Origin: Gordius sp. MW1
Lineage: Eukaryota > Nematomorpha > Gordioida > Gordea > Gordiidae
Reading direction: 5' to 3'
Assembly: GCA_964036665.1 (NCBI GenBank)
Contig: OZ038533.1
Location: forward strand, 1,598,001-1,662,000
Length of the DNA: 64,000 bases
The notes under the pieces are model-generated. The model saw only the letters and a program-made list of their open reading frames with translations. It was not told the origin of the DNA and did no database searches. This document shows, piece after piece, positions 11,004-22,690 of this stretch. How positions within the stretch are numbered: the first letter of the stretch is position 1; each line of letters begins with the position of its first letter. Made by a program: the position numbers and the translations under genes.

Positions 11004-11168
11004 TGTAGTGGTCGTGATACGGAGAGAAATATACGCACGCAGAGTCAACCCTCATTTGAATATTAACCAACCCATACCATTATTTAGACTCGCGATAAAT
11101 AGTTTTGTTTTTCGGTAATCATTAATGTTTTCTGTGAATAAACCATATGTTCCTTTCTTTATCGCTAT
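11004..11168 (+). repeat. 3' LTR of CsRn1-like element
   Basis: 165 bp, 164 identical to the 5' LTR. It is followed by the TSD copy ATATT, then by the right end of the host hAT. Confidence 0.9.
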
Positions 11169-11520
11169 ATATTTTTATTTTGGATGTGTGTATTTTTTAA
11201 AAAAAAATTTAATTAATTTTTTTAAATGTATATGCAAATTAAAAGTCATAGTAGCCTTTTAATAATAATAAAAACGTAATACATATTCGAATCTATTTCG
11301 AATCCTAAAACTTTTTTCGAATCCAATTCGAATCTTCATTTTAATATTCGACGAATCTCGAATCGGATATTTTTTTTGAAAAAAAATTCGAATCTGAATC
11401 GAATACCAGAAATATTCGATTCGAAATCCAGAGGCGTATCGCGGATCGTTTTTGAGACAGAAAATAGGCATTATTAACTGTAAATATAATTCAAGAGCAA
11501 TATCGGAATGGTTTCCAAAT

Positions 11521-12619
11521 TAGAGATCTGCACGGGCAGGCCCGGCCCGCGGACGGGCCTAAAAGCCCGTCCCGCGGGCATGTACGGACAGGCTTTGTAT
11601 CATAAAAATTTCAAAGGGCCGGGCCCGGACGGGCTTAACAATTAATGGAACGGGCTCGGACGGGCCTGAGATTTTTTTAACGGGCTTGAACGGGCCCGAG
11701 ATTATATAAACGGTCATGGATTACAAAGGTTCCTAAAAGTCAGACAATTATATAAAAGTGTGTTTTTATTAAGTAAATAGATTATTAATTTCTCTATTTT
11801 TTTAACCTCTAATTTTTGTATATTCTGTACTGTAGCATTCATTTTTTTTCAAGCGCTAAATTTGACTCTAAATGATTTTTATTCTATTTGTTATATTTTG
11901 TTTACATAATTTAAGATTATAGCTTCGTATATTCTTTTATAAGTAAGTTCAATTACTTAGTTACAACGCACCAAAATTAAAATTTTAATTTTATCACAAA
12001 TTTTACTGGCATAATTATTAGGGCTATATAATTTAATAATTATTTTTTTATTAATCTAAAACTTAAGTGTATTAACTGCTATAAATTAATCAAATTAATG
12101 TAAACTGCTTATTTAAAGTTGAATATTCTCATGTAATTTTATTATAGTATTTTAATTTAATGGTAATATTCTAACTTCTTAGGTGTATTAACTTAAATTA
12201 ATCAAATAAAATTAAATTGCTTAATTTTTTTTAAGTAATTTGATGGTAGTACTATATTGAAAATTTTTAGTTGTATTAACTGCAGAAATAATTAATGATT
12301 TATTATTTTCACATGATGATTATTGATGTTTTTCTATGAATATGTCAAAAAATAAAATAAAATTTTGTCAAATTTTTGATGGGGCCGGGCGCGGATTCTG
12401 TTAAAAAAATTTGAATGGGCTTGGGGGGGCCTGACGTTTTTCTAAACGGGTACGAACGTGCCTGAAAAATTTACGGACGGGCTTAAAAAACTTACGGACG
12501 GGCTCGGGCGGGCCTGAAGTGTTGTAAAAAAATTACGGGCGGGCTCGGACGGGCCTTGAAGTTTTGAAAACGGGTACGGGCGGGCCGACCTTCTAAAAAC
12601 GGCCCGTTGCAGATCTCTA
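11521..12619. mobile_element. hAT derivative with CGGGC subterminal repeats
   Basis: The ends are TAGAGATCTGCACGGGC and the inverse of TAGAGATCTGCAACGGGCC. The flanks TTCCAAAT and TTTCAAAT (11513-11520, 12620-12627) agree at 7 of 8 bases, as for a hAT duplication. About 200 bp inside each end is packed with ACGGGCCTGA- or ACGGGCTTG-like repeats. The AT-rich middle (11700-12370) has no recognisable coding sequence, so it is non-autonomous. Confidence 0.8.
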
Positions 12620-12627
12620 TTTCAAAT

Positions 12628-12886
12628 ATTTATAGTTCTTAACTTTTATTTCTTTCATTTTCACAAAATATGTATTTTTTTAATAAATGATTAGCATATC
12701 CATTATAGAAAATCTAGTAACGAATGCCCCTGCCAATCTTAATGTGAAAAGTAATGCATATGACTAAATGTATTTACATAATGTCTTATTTAGGTTCAAA
12801 AATTTGGTAGGTATACTATTGGGTGAAGCCTAAAATCTTCTAGAAAACTCATGATTTAATCAATTACGGTGTCACCTTATACTCTA
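12628..12886. other. Unassigned AT-rich DNA
   Basis: Nothing recognisable lies between the hAT derivative and the LINE tail. Confidence 0.4.
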
Positions 12887-14600
12887 TTCTTCTTCTTCTT
12901 CTTTATCAGTTATTTGGTCCCACATTCGTGGGGTTTGTTTTGATAAGTTTCTTCCATCTTGACAGGGTGAGTGCCATGTCTTGAGTAATCTCTTTAGTTT
13001 TTATAACTTTATCGACTGCCCTTTCCACGTGAAACGGGGTCGTCCTCTTCCTCTCTTCCCCGGTACCTCCATGTCCAGTCGATTTACGTCATCAGTGTCC
13101 CTTCTTAGTATATGCCCATACCACCTTAGCCGATTTTCGTTAATCATATCCGCCATAGGTTAAATACCCATTTTTGTCATGAAAAAGTCATTCGTCATAT
13201 GGTCGAGCTTAGTATTCCCCAAGCTCCACCGTATCATTCTCATCTCTGTGAATAGCTTTCCTTCCGTGGTGTTTAATACCCATGTTTCACTTCAATAGAG
13301 TAACCCCGGTCTTACGATGGATTGTAAGCATTGCTCTTCAACCATATTGTCATTTTCTTGTTGCACATTACACCGTATATACTTCGCCATTAAGCCACCC
13401 TTTTTGGATCCCAGCATTGACTTCTGTTGCGCAACCTCCCTCTTGATGTAGCATCGAGCCGAGGTATGTAAACCTGTCTACTTTTGGGTACTTTAGATGG
13501 TCATCCAGTGATGGGGTGTTTGTAGCGTTTATTTCCATGTATACCGTTTTTCTATCGTTGACCTATAAACCATATCCAGCTAAGCGCTTTGACCACTTTT
13601 CTGTTTCGTCGAATACTTTCTCCCTTGTTTCCTTGCATAGTACTATATCATCGTCATATAGCATACACCATGGCGATGGCTTTTGAATGTCCCTCGTTAT
13701 ATTGTCTATAATTATATTAAATAAAAAGGGATTTAAAGCAGATCCTTGATGTAATCCAATTTTAACCCGAAACGATTTAGAGTCTCCAACTGTCGTCCTA
13801 AAGAGTTTGCGGCTTCCAAAAAATTTTTCATAAGCTGTATATGTGCGTCAGGGATATTTTGTTTTCTCAGGCACCACCATATTAAATCGCGGGGGACCGT
13901 GTCATAAGCTTTCTCCAAGTCGATAAAGACCATTGAAGGTCTTCCTCTTTTCACCATACTTAAGTGAAGATTGGGTCGATTGTGGATTTGCCGGCCACAA
14001 ATCCCGGATATTTCCACCTCGTTTTTCAGCCTTGTTATTAAGATCCTTTCCATAAGCTTCAAGGAGTGGCAAGTTAGCTTGATACCTCTGTAATTGCCAC
14101 AGACTTGAGGGTCTCCTTTGCCTTTAAATAAGTCCGACATCGCGACTTTTCTCTCCCTTATCTTGGCCAATTTGTACATAAGCCTAGCCCCCTTTAGGAT
14201 CCAGTTTGTTTGCCATCTCGGTGTAGGCGGCATTCTTCGCTTATGCAACGGCCTTTTTTGCGGCCCTCTTTGCGTCCTTATTTTCTTAGTAATCCCCGAC
14301 TATTTTGATTTATGCCACCGTCGATATAGATTTTTCTTTCTTTCGATGAACCTAACCGATTGATCCCACCACCATAGTTCCATATTCATAGCTTTGCCTC
14401 CTTGGTCTGTCTTAGATCACGAATCGCTGTTCCCTTAATGTCCTTAGATAGCGTCTCCCAATCGTCGTCTACGTCCCTTTGCAACTTCCTTGCACCCAAG
14501 ATTGAGGAGGCTTTTTGATGGTATTCTTCGCTCGTCGACGTATCCTTTAGCCTTTCGTATCTAATACAAAGTTCATATACGTTTCTTCTTTCGGAAAAAC
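12887..14600 (-). mobile_element. RTE-like LINE, 5' truncated copy
   Basis: The element reads on the minus strand and ends in a short (GAA)n tail, seen as TTCTTCTTCTTCTT at 12887-12900. It carries reverse-transcriptase sequence and is related over most of its length to the + strand copy at 37590-42307. The upstream end lies near 14600, where a different retroelement begins. Compared with the other copy it lacks the segment between KLAKIRERK and FKGKGD, an internal deletion. The RTE assignment rests on remembered motif similarity. Confidence 0.7.
12980..14390 (-). pseudogene. LINE reverse transcriptase
   Basis: Open from 14248 to 13733. It reads FKGKGDPQVCGNYRGIKLTC, then LMERILITRL and VFIDLEKAYDTVPRDLIW, the block holding the first catalytic Asp. 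Beyond the stop near 13733 the sequence continues with many breaks: ALNPFLFN, then YDDDIVLC (the YADD box, here YDDD) near 13650, then DRFTYLGSM near 13470. It is clearly not functional. Confidence 0.75.
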
Positions 14601-14604
14601 TCTA

Positions 14605-16493
14605 GCTCTCTCCTCAGGGGATGAAGGATCCACGTCTCCCACATGGTTGGCCCGCTTAATTTTCCAAATTCGGGAGGCGTGCCGGTGGATCTTCTACCCT
14701 GAAGGCCACCCGACCGTGACCACGGGGGCCATCCACATACCAGACCCATCTTATTCCAGAAACTTTGTCCCTTCGGCCAGTTACACTTCACGAATCGAGC
14801 AGATGAAGGCTTCTGGCCGAGACTTAGGATCGGAAACGCTTCCTTTTTTCAGCCTCCATAAATCTTTATTTCAACGGGCGATTTCTTCGGCCCCTACCGG
14901 ACCATTGGACATATTCACCGCCAAACTCCGTTATCATCCCTTACAAAATCTCTTCACGCGAAAATCGCAAGGAACGGCTACATGCCGAGGTTCGATATGA
15001 ATAAAATTCGCTCCATTGGATTCCAAAAATCTGGTCGGCGCAAAGCCATTTCCCAAGGAAAACCGGAATACTTTTATACCATGGTGCAGGCAAATGTGGT
15101 GGAAAAGACTAACAAAGATATAATCAAATCCGCTAACTTTTTCATTGCCAAAACAAACGGAGACGCTAGGGTTATCACTAACCATCCACCGTCTCCAAAA
15201 ACTTTATGCACTATCCCCTTAAATTATGCTCCATTCCCTTGACCTCCCGCCAACTATCGAAAGCTCAATATGCAGCAAAGATTGACTTCAAGGCGGCGTT
15301 CTTCGCTATTACGGTCAACGTTGCTGTTAGAAAGTACTTAGCTACACCTACAAGGGCACTAAATACAGATACAAAGTCCTCCCGATGGGTGCATCCTTTT
15401 CACCCTATGTCTTACAGAATGTAATATCGGACTTAACGCAAAAGTCAGTAAAACACTGCAAATACAACGTCTACAGAAAACAAAGACGACGTACAAAGAG
15501 ATCTAGAGGCCTTATTCGACATGGCACATAGATGGGGCCTCACCGTGAATACCAGAAAATCCTCGATCCTCCCCGAGCGAGAATTGACTACCTTGGTATG
15601 AGAATCTCCTTTGTCACCCATTCTATCACATGTTCTCCCAAAATCATCACAAGGCTCGGATACGCCTCGGATATTCTCTTCCTCATCGCCACCAACAATA
15701 TCCTGCCCCCTAAGAACGTCCTGCTGGAAGCCTTAGGAGTACTCAACTATTTCCTCTAGAATCTCACAGGAATGTCAAAAATACTAGCCCCCTTCTATGC
15801 CTTCCTTACTGAGGATAACAGGACATGTAACCTGGACAGCGCCTGCCACAAGCTACACTCCATCACCCAAACACTGCAGACCAGGGTCCCCCTATAATCC
15901 CTAAAAGTACAACTATTTACGTGGACGCGTCCGACGATCACATTAGCATTGCTACCCCGACAAAGGAGTTTTCCATCTCCTTCGCCAACGCCGCTGCGAT
16001 TAATTTTACCTACCAATGGTCACATCACCCTAGCTGAGACCCTGGCAGCGCTTTATGGCTACTTAGTCGCGAAATTCGAAGAAGAATCATTCCCAAGAAT
16101 CAATACCGACTCGACCACGGCCTACTAGGTCTTACAAAATGGGGGTCGAACTCCCCAACCATCAAACACCTCATCGCATGCTTTGTGAGAGAATACGGAA
16201 TCCAATCCCTCATTGCAATTAGATACAACATTCAATGGACACCTACAACGGAGAACCCCGCAGACTAAGCTAGCAGGGCATGGCTACCACCTGAAAGTTA
16301 CACAGTCCCATCGATCCTTACTCAGGAGCCTCTGACAGGCGAGCCACTTCCCCAGACATTCTCCGACGAAGAGTTGTTTGACTGGTCCACCTGGGCCGGT
16401 GACGTCACCGACGACAATATCGACGAAAACTTTGACAGCGGGATAGGAACAGAAAGGAACAATTAATCCAAGCTGCGCGAAATCGATTGCATG
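14605..16493 (+). mobile_element. Unclassified retroelement Z, copy 1
   Basis: Related to the - strand copy at 19746-22690. It has RT-like blocks (IDFKAAFFAI near 15279, then DYLGMRISFVTHS near 15590), a connection block (VLNYFL) and RNase H-like sequence to about 16280 (TTENPADxASRAWLPPE). A deletion has removed the YLDD catalytic box kept by copy 2: the text jumps from NVY to the later EDDVQRDLE block near 15468. The left end is lost at the LINE. The 3' tail resumes at 19499 after a hAT insertion. No integrase, aspartic protease or tyrosine recombinase was recognised. Confidence 0.65.
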
Positions 16494-19400
16494 CAGTGGC
16501 GTAGATAAGGGGGGTGTTTTGGGGTTGAAACACCCCCCGCGGATAAAAAAAATTATTTTGCTTTACATAATAAATATTTCAAAATTAGTGCCATGCAATT
16601 ATTTAAATAAGCTTGTAAGAACACGAGTTTTTTTAGCTTAAATGTACAAAATTTTCCTTGTGGTTATAAAAAAATTCCCGCCTGTTTTATGAATTTTTCA
16701 AATACTATGAATAAAAGAAAGGGCACTATGCTTGACTTCTGCGTCAAAAAAATAACTAACGAAAAAGATATTTATTGCAGCTCAAAATCAAAACCTGAAT
16801 CTTCTGGTAAGACCTTTAAATAAATTCAAATTATATGCTTTTAGTCATTAGCAAAGATTTCATTCCCTCTACAACAGAATCCATCTCAACAAAGAACATA
16901 AATATTTAGGATATAGGAAATTTTTTGAAAGAAAATATAGACAATATGGAAAGGATTAAAGTTATTAATTCAATTTGGAAGCCAGATTCAGAATATGCCT
17001 TTCCTAAGGGTAAACTTAATTTGAAATTTAATTATACCTGGATGAAACAATATCCATGGTTGGCATATTCTGAGTCTCTTCACGGGGCCTTTTGTAAATT
17101 CTGTGTAATTATGGGCAAAAGAATTGGTGGATAAGGATCTCACCAGGAATTAAAAGCCCTAGTTACATGTCCATTCCAAAAATGGAAAAAAGCTTTGGAA
17201 GTTTTCAAAGCTCATGCTTCTGCTAAATATCATAAGCATTCAATTAAAACTTTTAATTCATTGGAGAATATTTATACCAATAAAAAAGAATCAATTTGTA
17301 ATTTATTATCAGAAGAAAATAGGATGAATAAATATAAACTAAGACAAACACTAATTGTTATAATTGAAACAATCATCTTCTGTGGAAAACAAGGGATTCC
17401 TCTCAGATGTATATAATATAGGGTGTTATTTAAATGCATAGTATTCAGTTTTTTTAAAAAATGTTATATTCCATTAGTAAATTATTGTAAAATTAAAGCA
17501 TTTTTAGCTTTTGATAAAATCTGAACATTTGATAAAAAACTTAACATTTTATAAAAAAAACTTGGCAAAATAATTTGTTACCTAAAATGTATAAACATCA
17601 ATTAATTTTTAAACAGGTCATATAGATTATGGTGCTTTACCGCTGTTCAAAGAAACACAAACTCTAATGAAGGGAATTTTAGAGAACTATTACTATTTCT
17701 ATCAAACCATAGTGATAAAGTTTGCCAGGATTTAAAAGATTCCCCTAAAAATGCAAGGCATATATCTCCTTATATTCAAAATGAAATTATTGGCATAATT
17801 TCACACATGATCCAATCAAAAATTGTAGAAGAAGTAAATAATGCTCCTTTTTTGCAATATTAGCAGATGAGACTGCTGATATTTCAACCCATGAACAATT
17901 GCTTTAGTTATTCTTTATTTGGATGTGAAATCAACACCTATAAGTGTAAAAGAGCACTTTTTATTATATGTAAATATAAAGGATATGACTGGAAAAGGCC
18001 TCTCTGAAGTCATCTTAAAAGCTTTACAAGATCTCAATAAATACAACAAAATTGAGAGGACAAGGTTATGATGGTGCTCCAGCCATGAGTGGGTTGAAAA
18101 ATGGTGTTCAAACACATATTAGAAATATTTATCCCACAGCAATTTATATTCATTGTTCTGCGCATGTCTTAAATCTTGGTATTGCAGATTCTTGCAAAGT
18201 TTCACAAATTCGAAATTGTATAGGTATAATTATGTTTTTCTTATTAATATTTTTTCAATTAATAGGGATTGTTAAGTTGTTGATTTTTTATCAACACCAA
18301 AGAGGCAAAGTTTGTTCGAGTCAATTGTAAAGTCTTCAGACCATAGAAACTTGAAACTAAAAACCCTTTGTGAAACAAGATGGGTTCAGAAACACGATGC
18401 TATTATACAATTTTTTGAACTTAAAGATTCAATTATTTTAACTCTTGAACAGATCTGTGATTGGACAGATAATTAATCTTCCTCAGGTGCGATGTTGTTA
18501 GTCTCAGCTCTTAAAACGGGTCATTTTTGGTTAGCTTTGTTGTTATTAAAGCAGGTTTTTTCTTATACTATCAATCTAAGCATTTATTTGCAAAAAGTAA
18601 ACCTGGACTTAGTAGCGCTTAATGCAGCAGAAAATATTGTAGAAGCAATCCAACTGATTAGAAATAATTCTTTGGATGAATTTTCCATGATTTTTGAAAA
18701 TGTCACTTTGCTGGGAAGACAATATGGTTTTGAGCTAGTAATCCCCAGAAGAAATGCCCATCAAACCCCAGAAAATTATTTTAGAACAACATTGTATAAT
18801 GTTTTTTTAGATGCATTTTTGAATGAAATGGATTCTAGATTCCTTCAGAATAAGCAAATTCTCATGGGATTTAATTCTTTACTCTTACAACCGCCAGTTA
18901 CACTGTGTGAAGAAAAAGTTAAAAACTTTCTACAATTAGCAAATTTTTATGGTGATGATCTAAATGGCAATGATGAACTCTACAAGGCTGAAATCCAGCT
19001 ATGGTATCAATCATTCAAAGAATGCCAACCTGATAACCTCCCTTCAAATGCACTATAAACATTATCTGATCATGCTTCAAGGCTGATGTTATATCCGAGC
19101 ATAAAAATATTATATCAGATTTCAGCAACATTACCAGTTACGACCTGCTCAAATGAAAGAAGTTTTTCTACATTAAGAAGACTTAAAACTTACCTGAGGA
19201 ATACAATTGGTCAAGAAAGGTAAACATACATTATATTATAAATATAAATTTTGTATAGGCTTATAGGTTTAACCTTGTTAAATGTTCATAGAAATTTAGT
19301 TCCACCTACGGAAGCTATACTTAATGAGTTTTTGTCCAAATCACGTAGATAATTTATTGTACTTCGTATCATATGACATTTATAATAAATTTCTTATATG

Positions 19401-19498
19401 AATATGATTGTATTACTTTACATGTATAAATAAACTATTATTTTTTATGATTTGGATTCCAAAACACCCCCCAAATTTTGTTTCTATCTACGCCCCTG
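16494..19498 (+). mobile_element. hAT transposon, 3 kb, with decayed transposase
   Basis: The ends are CAGTGGCGTAGATAAGG and TATCTACGCCCCTG, with a perfect 8 bp TSD, ATTGCATG (16486-16493 and 19499-19506). It encodes a broken hAT transposase. Its ends match the MITE family that is spread through the window, so a relative could have mobilised those MITEs. It interrupts the 3' part of retroelement Z copy 1. Confidence 0.9.
16707..19352 (+). pseudogene. hAT transposase, ZMYM1-like lineage
   Basis: It begins at ATG 16707 (MNKRKGTMLDF) with a donor at GTAAGA near 16813. DIGNFLKENIDN and FPKGKL follow, then a TTF-type segment GAFCKFCVIM, and HASAKYHKHSIKTF near 17210. After another intron come EGNFRELLLFLSN and the core GYDGAPAMSGLKNGVQTHI (18063-18120) with YIHCSAHVLNLGIADSC. 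LCETRWVQKHDAI is near 18368-18405. The C-terminal dimerisation region has SNERSFSTLRRLKTYL and a last exon NVHRNLVPPTEAILNEF. In-frame stops (17134, several near 17860-17960) and frame changes show it is inactive. It resembles ZMYM1-type hAT transposases. Confidence 0.8.
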
Positions 19499-19506
19499 AT
19501 TGCATG

Positions 19507-19985
19507 TATATAAGGAACTCGCTCCCTGAGGCGTTGCCTTTTGGGAACTTCACTATCTACGCTCATTTCTTAAACACCAGTCCCTAAAGTATCCCACTTT
19601 ACTACCTAAATTTTGCGTCGCTTTTTACCTACATTCACCTTATTAACCTTGTTATGCCTACGCGTTTTTACTACATTCATATTCGCTATTTACCTATATA
19701 AACCTATATTACTACGCAATATGTTTATATGTACCGCTCATATGTTCTTTGTTTATTAAAATAGCGAATATGACGGTAGTAAATGATGCGTAAGCAAGGT
19801 AAAAGGTGAAATAAGTAATTATACATAAAAGGTAAGGAGGAATCCACGAAAATTTAGGTAGTAAAGTGGGATACTTAAGGGACTGGTGTTTAAGGGATGA
19901 ACGTAGATAGTAAAATTCCCAAAAGGCAACCCCTCAGGGAGCGAGTTCCTATATACCTGCGAGTATCAACGCTCAGATAGGGTTA
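19507..19985. repeat. Palindromic tail-to-tail junction of two Z copies
   Basis: The 3' tail of copy 1 (GGAACTCGCTCCCTGAGG, CCTTTTGGGAA, AAACACCAGTCCCT, ATCCCACTTTACTACC) is mirrored on the other side by the 3' tail of copy 2. Near the centre, CATATTCGCTATTT (about 19679) and AAATAGCGAATATG (about 19760) form the innermost arms, separated by about 70 bp. The whole region is an imperfect inverted repeat of about 480 bp. Confidence 0.75.
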
Positions 19986-20039
19986 ACTCCTTCGTTCTTT
20001 CCCTATCCCGCTGTCTAAGTTTGCGTCGATGTCGTCGTT

Positions 20040-21904
20040 GGTAACATCGCCGGCCCAGGTGGACCAGTCGAACAGCTTGTCGTCGGAGAAGGACTCGGGA
20101 AGCGGTTCCCCCATCAAAGGTTCGCGTGTAAGAATTGTAGGGACCGTGTATCTCTCAGGTGGAAGCCAAGCCCTGCTAGAGTAGTCTGCGGGGTTTTCAG
20201 TCGTAGGGGTCCAGTGGATGTTTTACCTGATTGCGATTAAAGATTGGATCCCGTATTCTCTTACGAAGCATGCTATTAGGTGTTCTATAGTTGGTGAGTT
20301 GGAACCGCCTTTTTGCAATACGTAGTAGGCTGTGGTTGAGTCGGTTTTGATTCTCAGGAATAGCTCTTCTTCTAATTTGGCCACCAAATAACCATAGAGC
20401 GCTGCCAGAGTTTCGGCTAGGGTGATGTGACCGTTCTCCGGGTAGGTGAAATTGATCGCTGCGGCTGCGTCGGTAAAGGAAATAACTCCCGGGTTGGAGT
20501 TGCGATGCCTATGTGATCGTCAGACGCGTCCACATAGATAGTGATCCCTGGAGGGATGTACAAGGGAACTCTAGGCTAGGAAGGGATTGGATGATAGAAT
20601 GCAGTTTATGGCACGCGCTGTCCAGGTTGAAGGTCCTATTGTTGTCCATTAGGAATGCATAAAATGGGGCTAGTAGTAATGACATCCCCGTCAGGTTGTA
20701 AAGGAAATAATTTAGCACTTCTAAGCCTCTAATAAGACGTTTCTCAGAGGCAGGACATTTTTTGTGGCTATAAGGAATAGGATGTCCGAGGCGTATTCGA
20801 GTCTGGTGATGATGTTGGGAGAGCATGTAATAGAATGTGTGACAAAGGAGATCCTCATGCCTAGGTAATCTATCTCCCGTTTCGGGAGGATGGATGACTT
20901 TCTGGTGTTTACGGTCAGGCCCGAGCTGTGGGCCACATCAAACAAAGCTTCTAAGTCTCTTTGCACGTCGTCTTCGCTTTCTCCGTAGATGAGAACGTCG
21001 TCAAGGTATACGTTGTATTTACAGCGTTTTACTGATTTTTGTGTGAGGTCCAATATTACATTCTGTAGTACATATGGCTAAAATGATGCGCCCATAGGGA
21101 AGACCTTGTACCTGTACATGTCACCTTTATATGTGTGTTGATGATTTTATTTTCTTACGGAAACGTTAATCGGAATAGCGAAAAATGCCGCTTTGAAGTC
21201 CAACTTAGCTGCATAGTGTGCCTTGGACAGCTGACGGGACGTTAGAAGAATGGAGCATAGTTTTAAGGGATAATGTATGAAGTTTTTGGAGACGGCGGAT
21301 AGGTTGGTGATAACCCTGGCGTCACCGTTTGTCTTGGCGATAAAGAAGGTAGCGGATTTGATAATGTCCTTGTTGATCTTTTCCACTACATTAGCTTGTA
21401 CCATGGTATCGAAATATTCTGGCTTACCTTTAGAGATGGCTTTAGGTCGGCTCGGCTTTTGAAACCTTTGGCCCAGATTTTATCCATGTCGAATTTCGGC
21501 TTAAAGCCGTTCCTTGCCACTTTGCGTGTGAATGGTTTTTGTCTGGGGTGATAGCGAAGTTTCGCGGTGAATATATCCACTCGTCGGCTCCTTGTTCCAT
21601 TGGAATAACGATTTATGGAGGCTAAAGATAAAAAGCGTTTCTGATTCTAAATCTATTCCGAAAGAGGCCTCCATCTGCTCTATTCGTGAGGTTTAACTGG
21701 CCGATGGGACAAAATTTTTGGAATATGATGGGTCTGGTTTACGGATGGCCCCCGTAGTCCCGGTCGGGAGGCCTTCAGGGGAGAATATCCACTGACGCGT
21801 CTCCCGAATTTGGAATATTAAATGGGCCAGCCATGTGGGAGACGTGGATCCTTCATCCCCTGTGGAGAACGGTACGACCGAGGGCCCGACTCTCCATGCT
21901 CCGA
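20040..21904 (-). pseudogene. Retroelement Z RT and RNase H
   Basis: RT blocks in order on the minus strand: MVQANVVEKINKDIIKSATF, VITNLSAVSKNFIHYPL, LDFKAAFFAIP (first Asp), NVYLDDVLIYGESEDD with YLDD near 20994-21005, GLTVNTRKSSILP and DYLGMRIS. The RNase H-like part follows: HITLAETLAALYGYLVAK near 20380-20440, IKTDSTTAYYVLQ, and TTENPADYSSRAWLP near 20165-20210, the form that ends RNase H in several LTR and DIRS-type elements. Stops and frameshifts occur near 21155, 21080 and 20520. After RNase H only about 90 residues remain before the end. Confidence 0.7.
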
Positions 21905-22207
21905 CCAGCTTTTTAATGCGCCGTCTTACCCCTGGTAGAGGCCGGGGTCTTTTTGAAGTTGCGGCGCGTTGAGCCGCCTCTGCCTCTACCAGGGTTAAGA
22001 AATAACTGACGGCGATTCTGAACCACTTCCCGGTGAGGAATGTTTCATTCCGCAAACGATTTGTCGTTCTTTATGGCAGTAGCCCAATTAAAATTTATGG
22101 CCGTCGCTAGCGTCGTCATTCGTATGGTAGTTTTCTTAATTAGTGTTAAGGGGGATTCAATGTCCAGGGATTCAGTCACCAGGCACAGGTACTGAGCCTC
22201 CTTCCGA

Positions 22208-22558
22208 TTACGTGTTGACACTTTCGTTGGGAATGTGGCAATTAGCTCCTTGAGCTTTTGCCTTTTTATATACATCTTCAAATTTTTCTTGGGGCGATGG
22301 CTCGGGAGCTTCGGGCTGCACAATATTAATGGTGGGAGGAATAGTGTGGCCAGTTGGGTTCGCTATCAAGGAAACGATGAGTCGATCAATATTGGCGTTA
22401 GAATTCGCCACCTCGTCCCGAATAAGAGCATTCTGCTCCTGAAGCATCCGCACTAATTCCGATACAGAATTCGGATCAGCCATCTGATTTGAAGAGAAGG
22501 ATGTGGTATTGGTATTTTTAGCAGGTGTGTTCGTCTCGGTTTGTTTTCCCTTCTCCAT
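22208..22558 (-). CDS. Retroelement Z first ORF (Gag-like position)
   Basis: An open frame of 116 residues starting MEKGKQTETN, about 30 bases beyond the terminal repeat. It has a polar, low-complexity start (NTPAKNTNTTSFSSN), then VSELVRMLQEQNALI and SNANIDRLIVSLIA, likely an amphipathic or coiled-coil helix, then a proline-rich EAPEPSP stretch. Position suggests a Gag-like role, but there is no recognisable capsid or zinc-knuckle motif. Related coding continues after a frame change near 22230. No function is assigned beyond the element. Confidence 0.45.
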   Translation of the reverse strand: MEKGKQTETNTPAKNTNTTSFSSNQMADPNSVSELVRMLQEQNALIRDEVANSNANIDRLIVSLIANPTGHTIPPTINIVQPEAPEPSPQEKFEDVYKKAKAQGANCHIPNESVNT

Positions 22559-22690
22559 CAAAAATATATAGGGAATTTCCAATAGATATCGCGAGGAATA
22601 AACACCAAATTTAGGTATTAAAGTGGGATATTTAAGGGACTGGTGTTTAAGGGATGAGCGTAGATAGTGTAATTCCCAAAAGGCTTTGAA

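Larger units (their letters stand above)
4676..11168 (+). mobile_element. CsRn1-like Ty3/gypsy LTR retrotransposon
   Basis: Two 165 bp LTRs differ at one base and are flanked by a 5 bp TSD, ATATT (4671-4675 and 11169-11173). A tRNA-primer site follows the left LTR and a purine tract precedes the right one. The order is gag, protease, reverse transcriptase, RNase H, integrase. The Gag ends in a C-X2-H-X9-C-X3-C pattern and the primer site begins TGGTGACCCC. Both features are known for the CsRn1 group of Ty3/gypsy elements (general knowledge of that clade). A foldback element (8446-10710) splits the integrase tail. Pol carries several frameshifts and stops. Confidence 0.88.
3464..11438. mobile_element. 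Old hAT transposon hosting later insertions
   Basis: The outer ends are perfect inverted repeats, TACGCCTCTGG at 3464 and CCAGAGGCGTA ending at 11438, flanked by TCGCG on both sides (3459-3463 and 11439-11443). A full 8 bp hAT duplication is not clean. Inside both ends lie clusters of GAATCGAAT-like subterminal repeats (3487-3595 and 11285-11425). The interior carries remains of a hAT transposase. Without insertions the element would be about 1.2 kb. A MITE (4296-4574) and a gypsy retrotransposon (4676-11168) interrupt it. Confidence 0.6.
19746..22690 (-). mobile_element. Unclassified retroelement Z, copy 2
   Basis: This copy is the more complete. Reading on the minus strand: a 5' terminal stretch (about 22683-22590) that is repeated directly near the 3' end (about 19935-19845), so short LTR-like repeats; a small first ORF; then RT and RNase H with breaks. 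The repeated part is CTTTTGGGAAT through CCCACTTTA-TACCTAAATTT, about 95 bp. No integrase, zinc knuckle or DTG protease motif was found. The class is open: LTR, DIRS-like or a new non-autonomous group. Confidence 0.65.
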
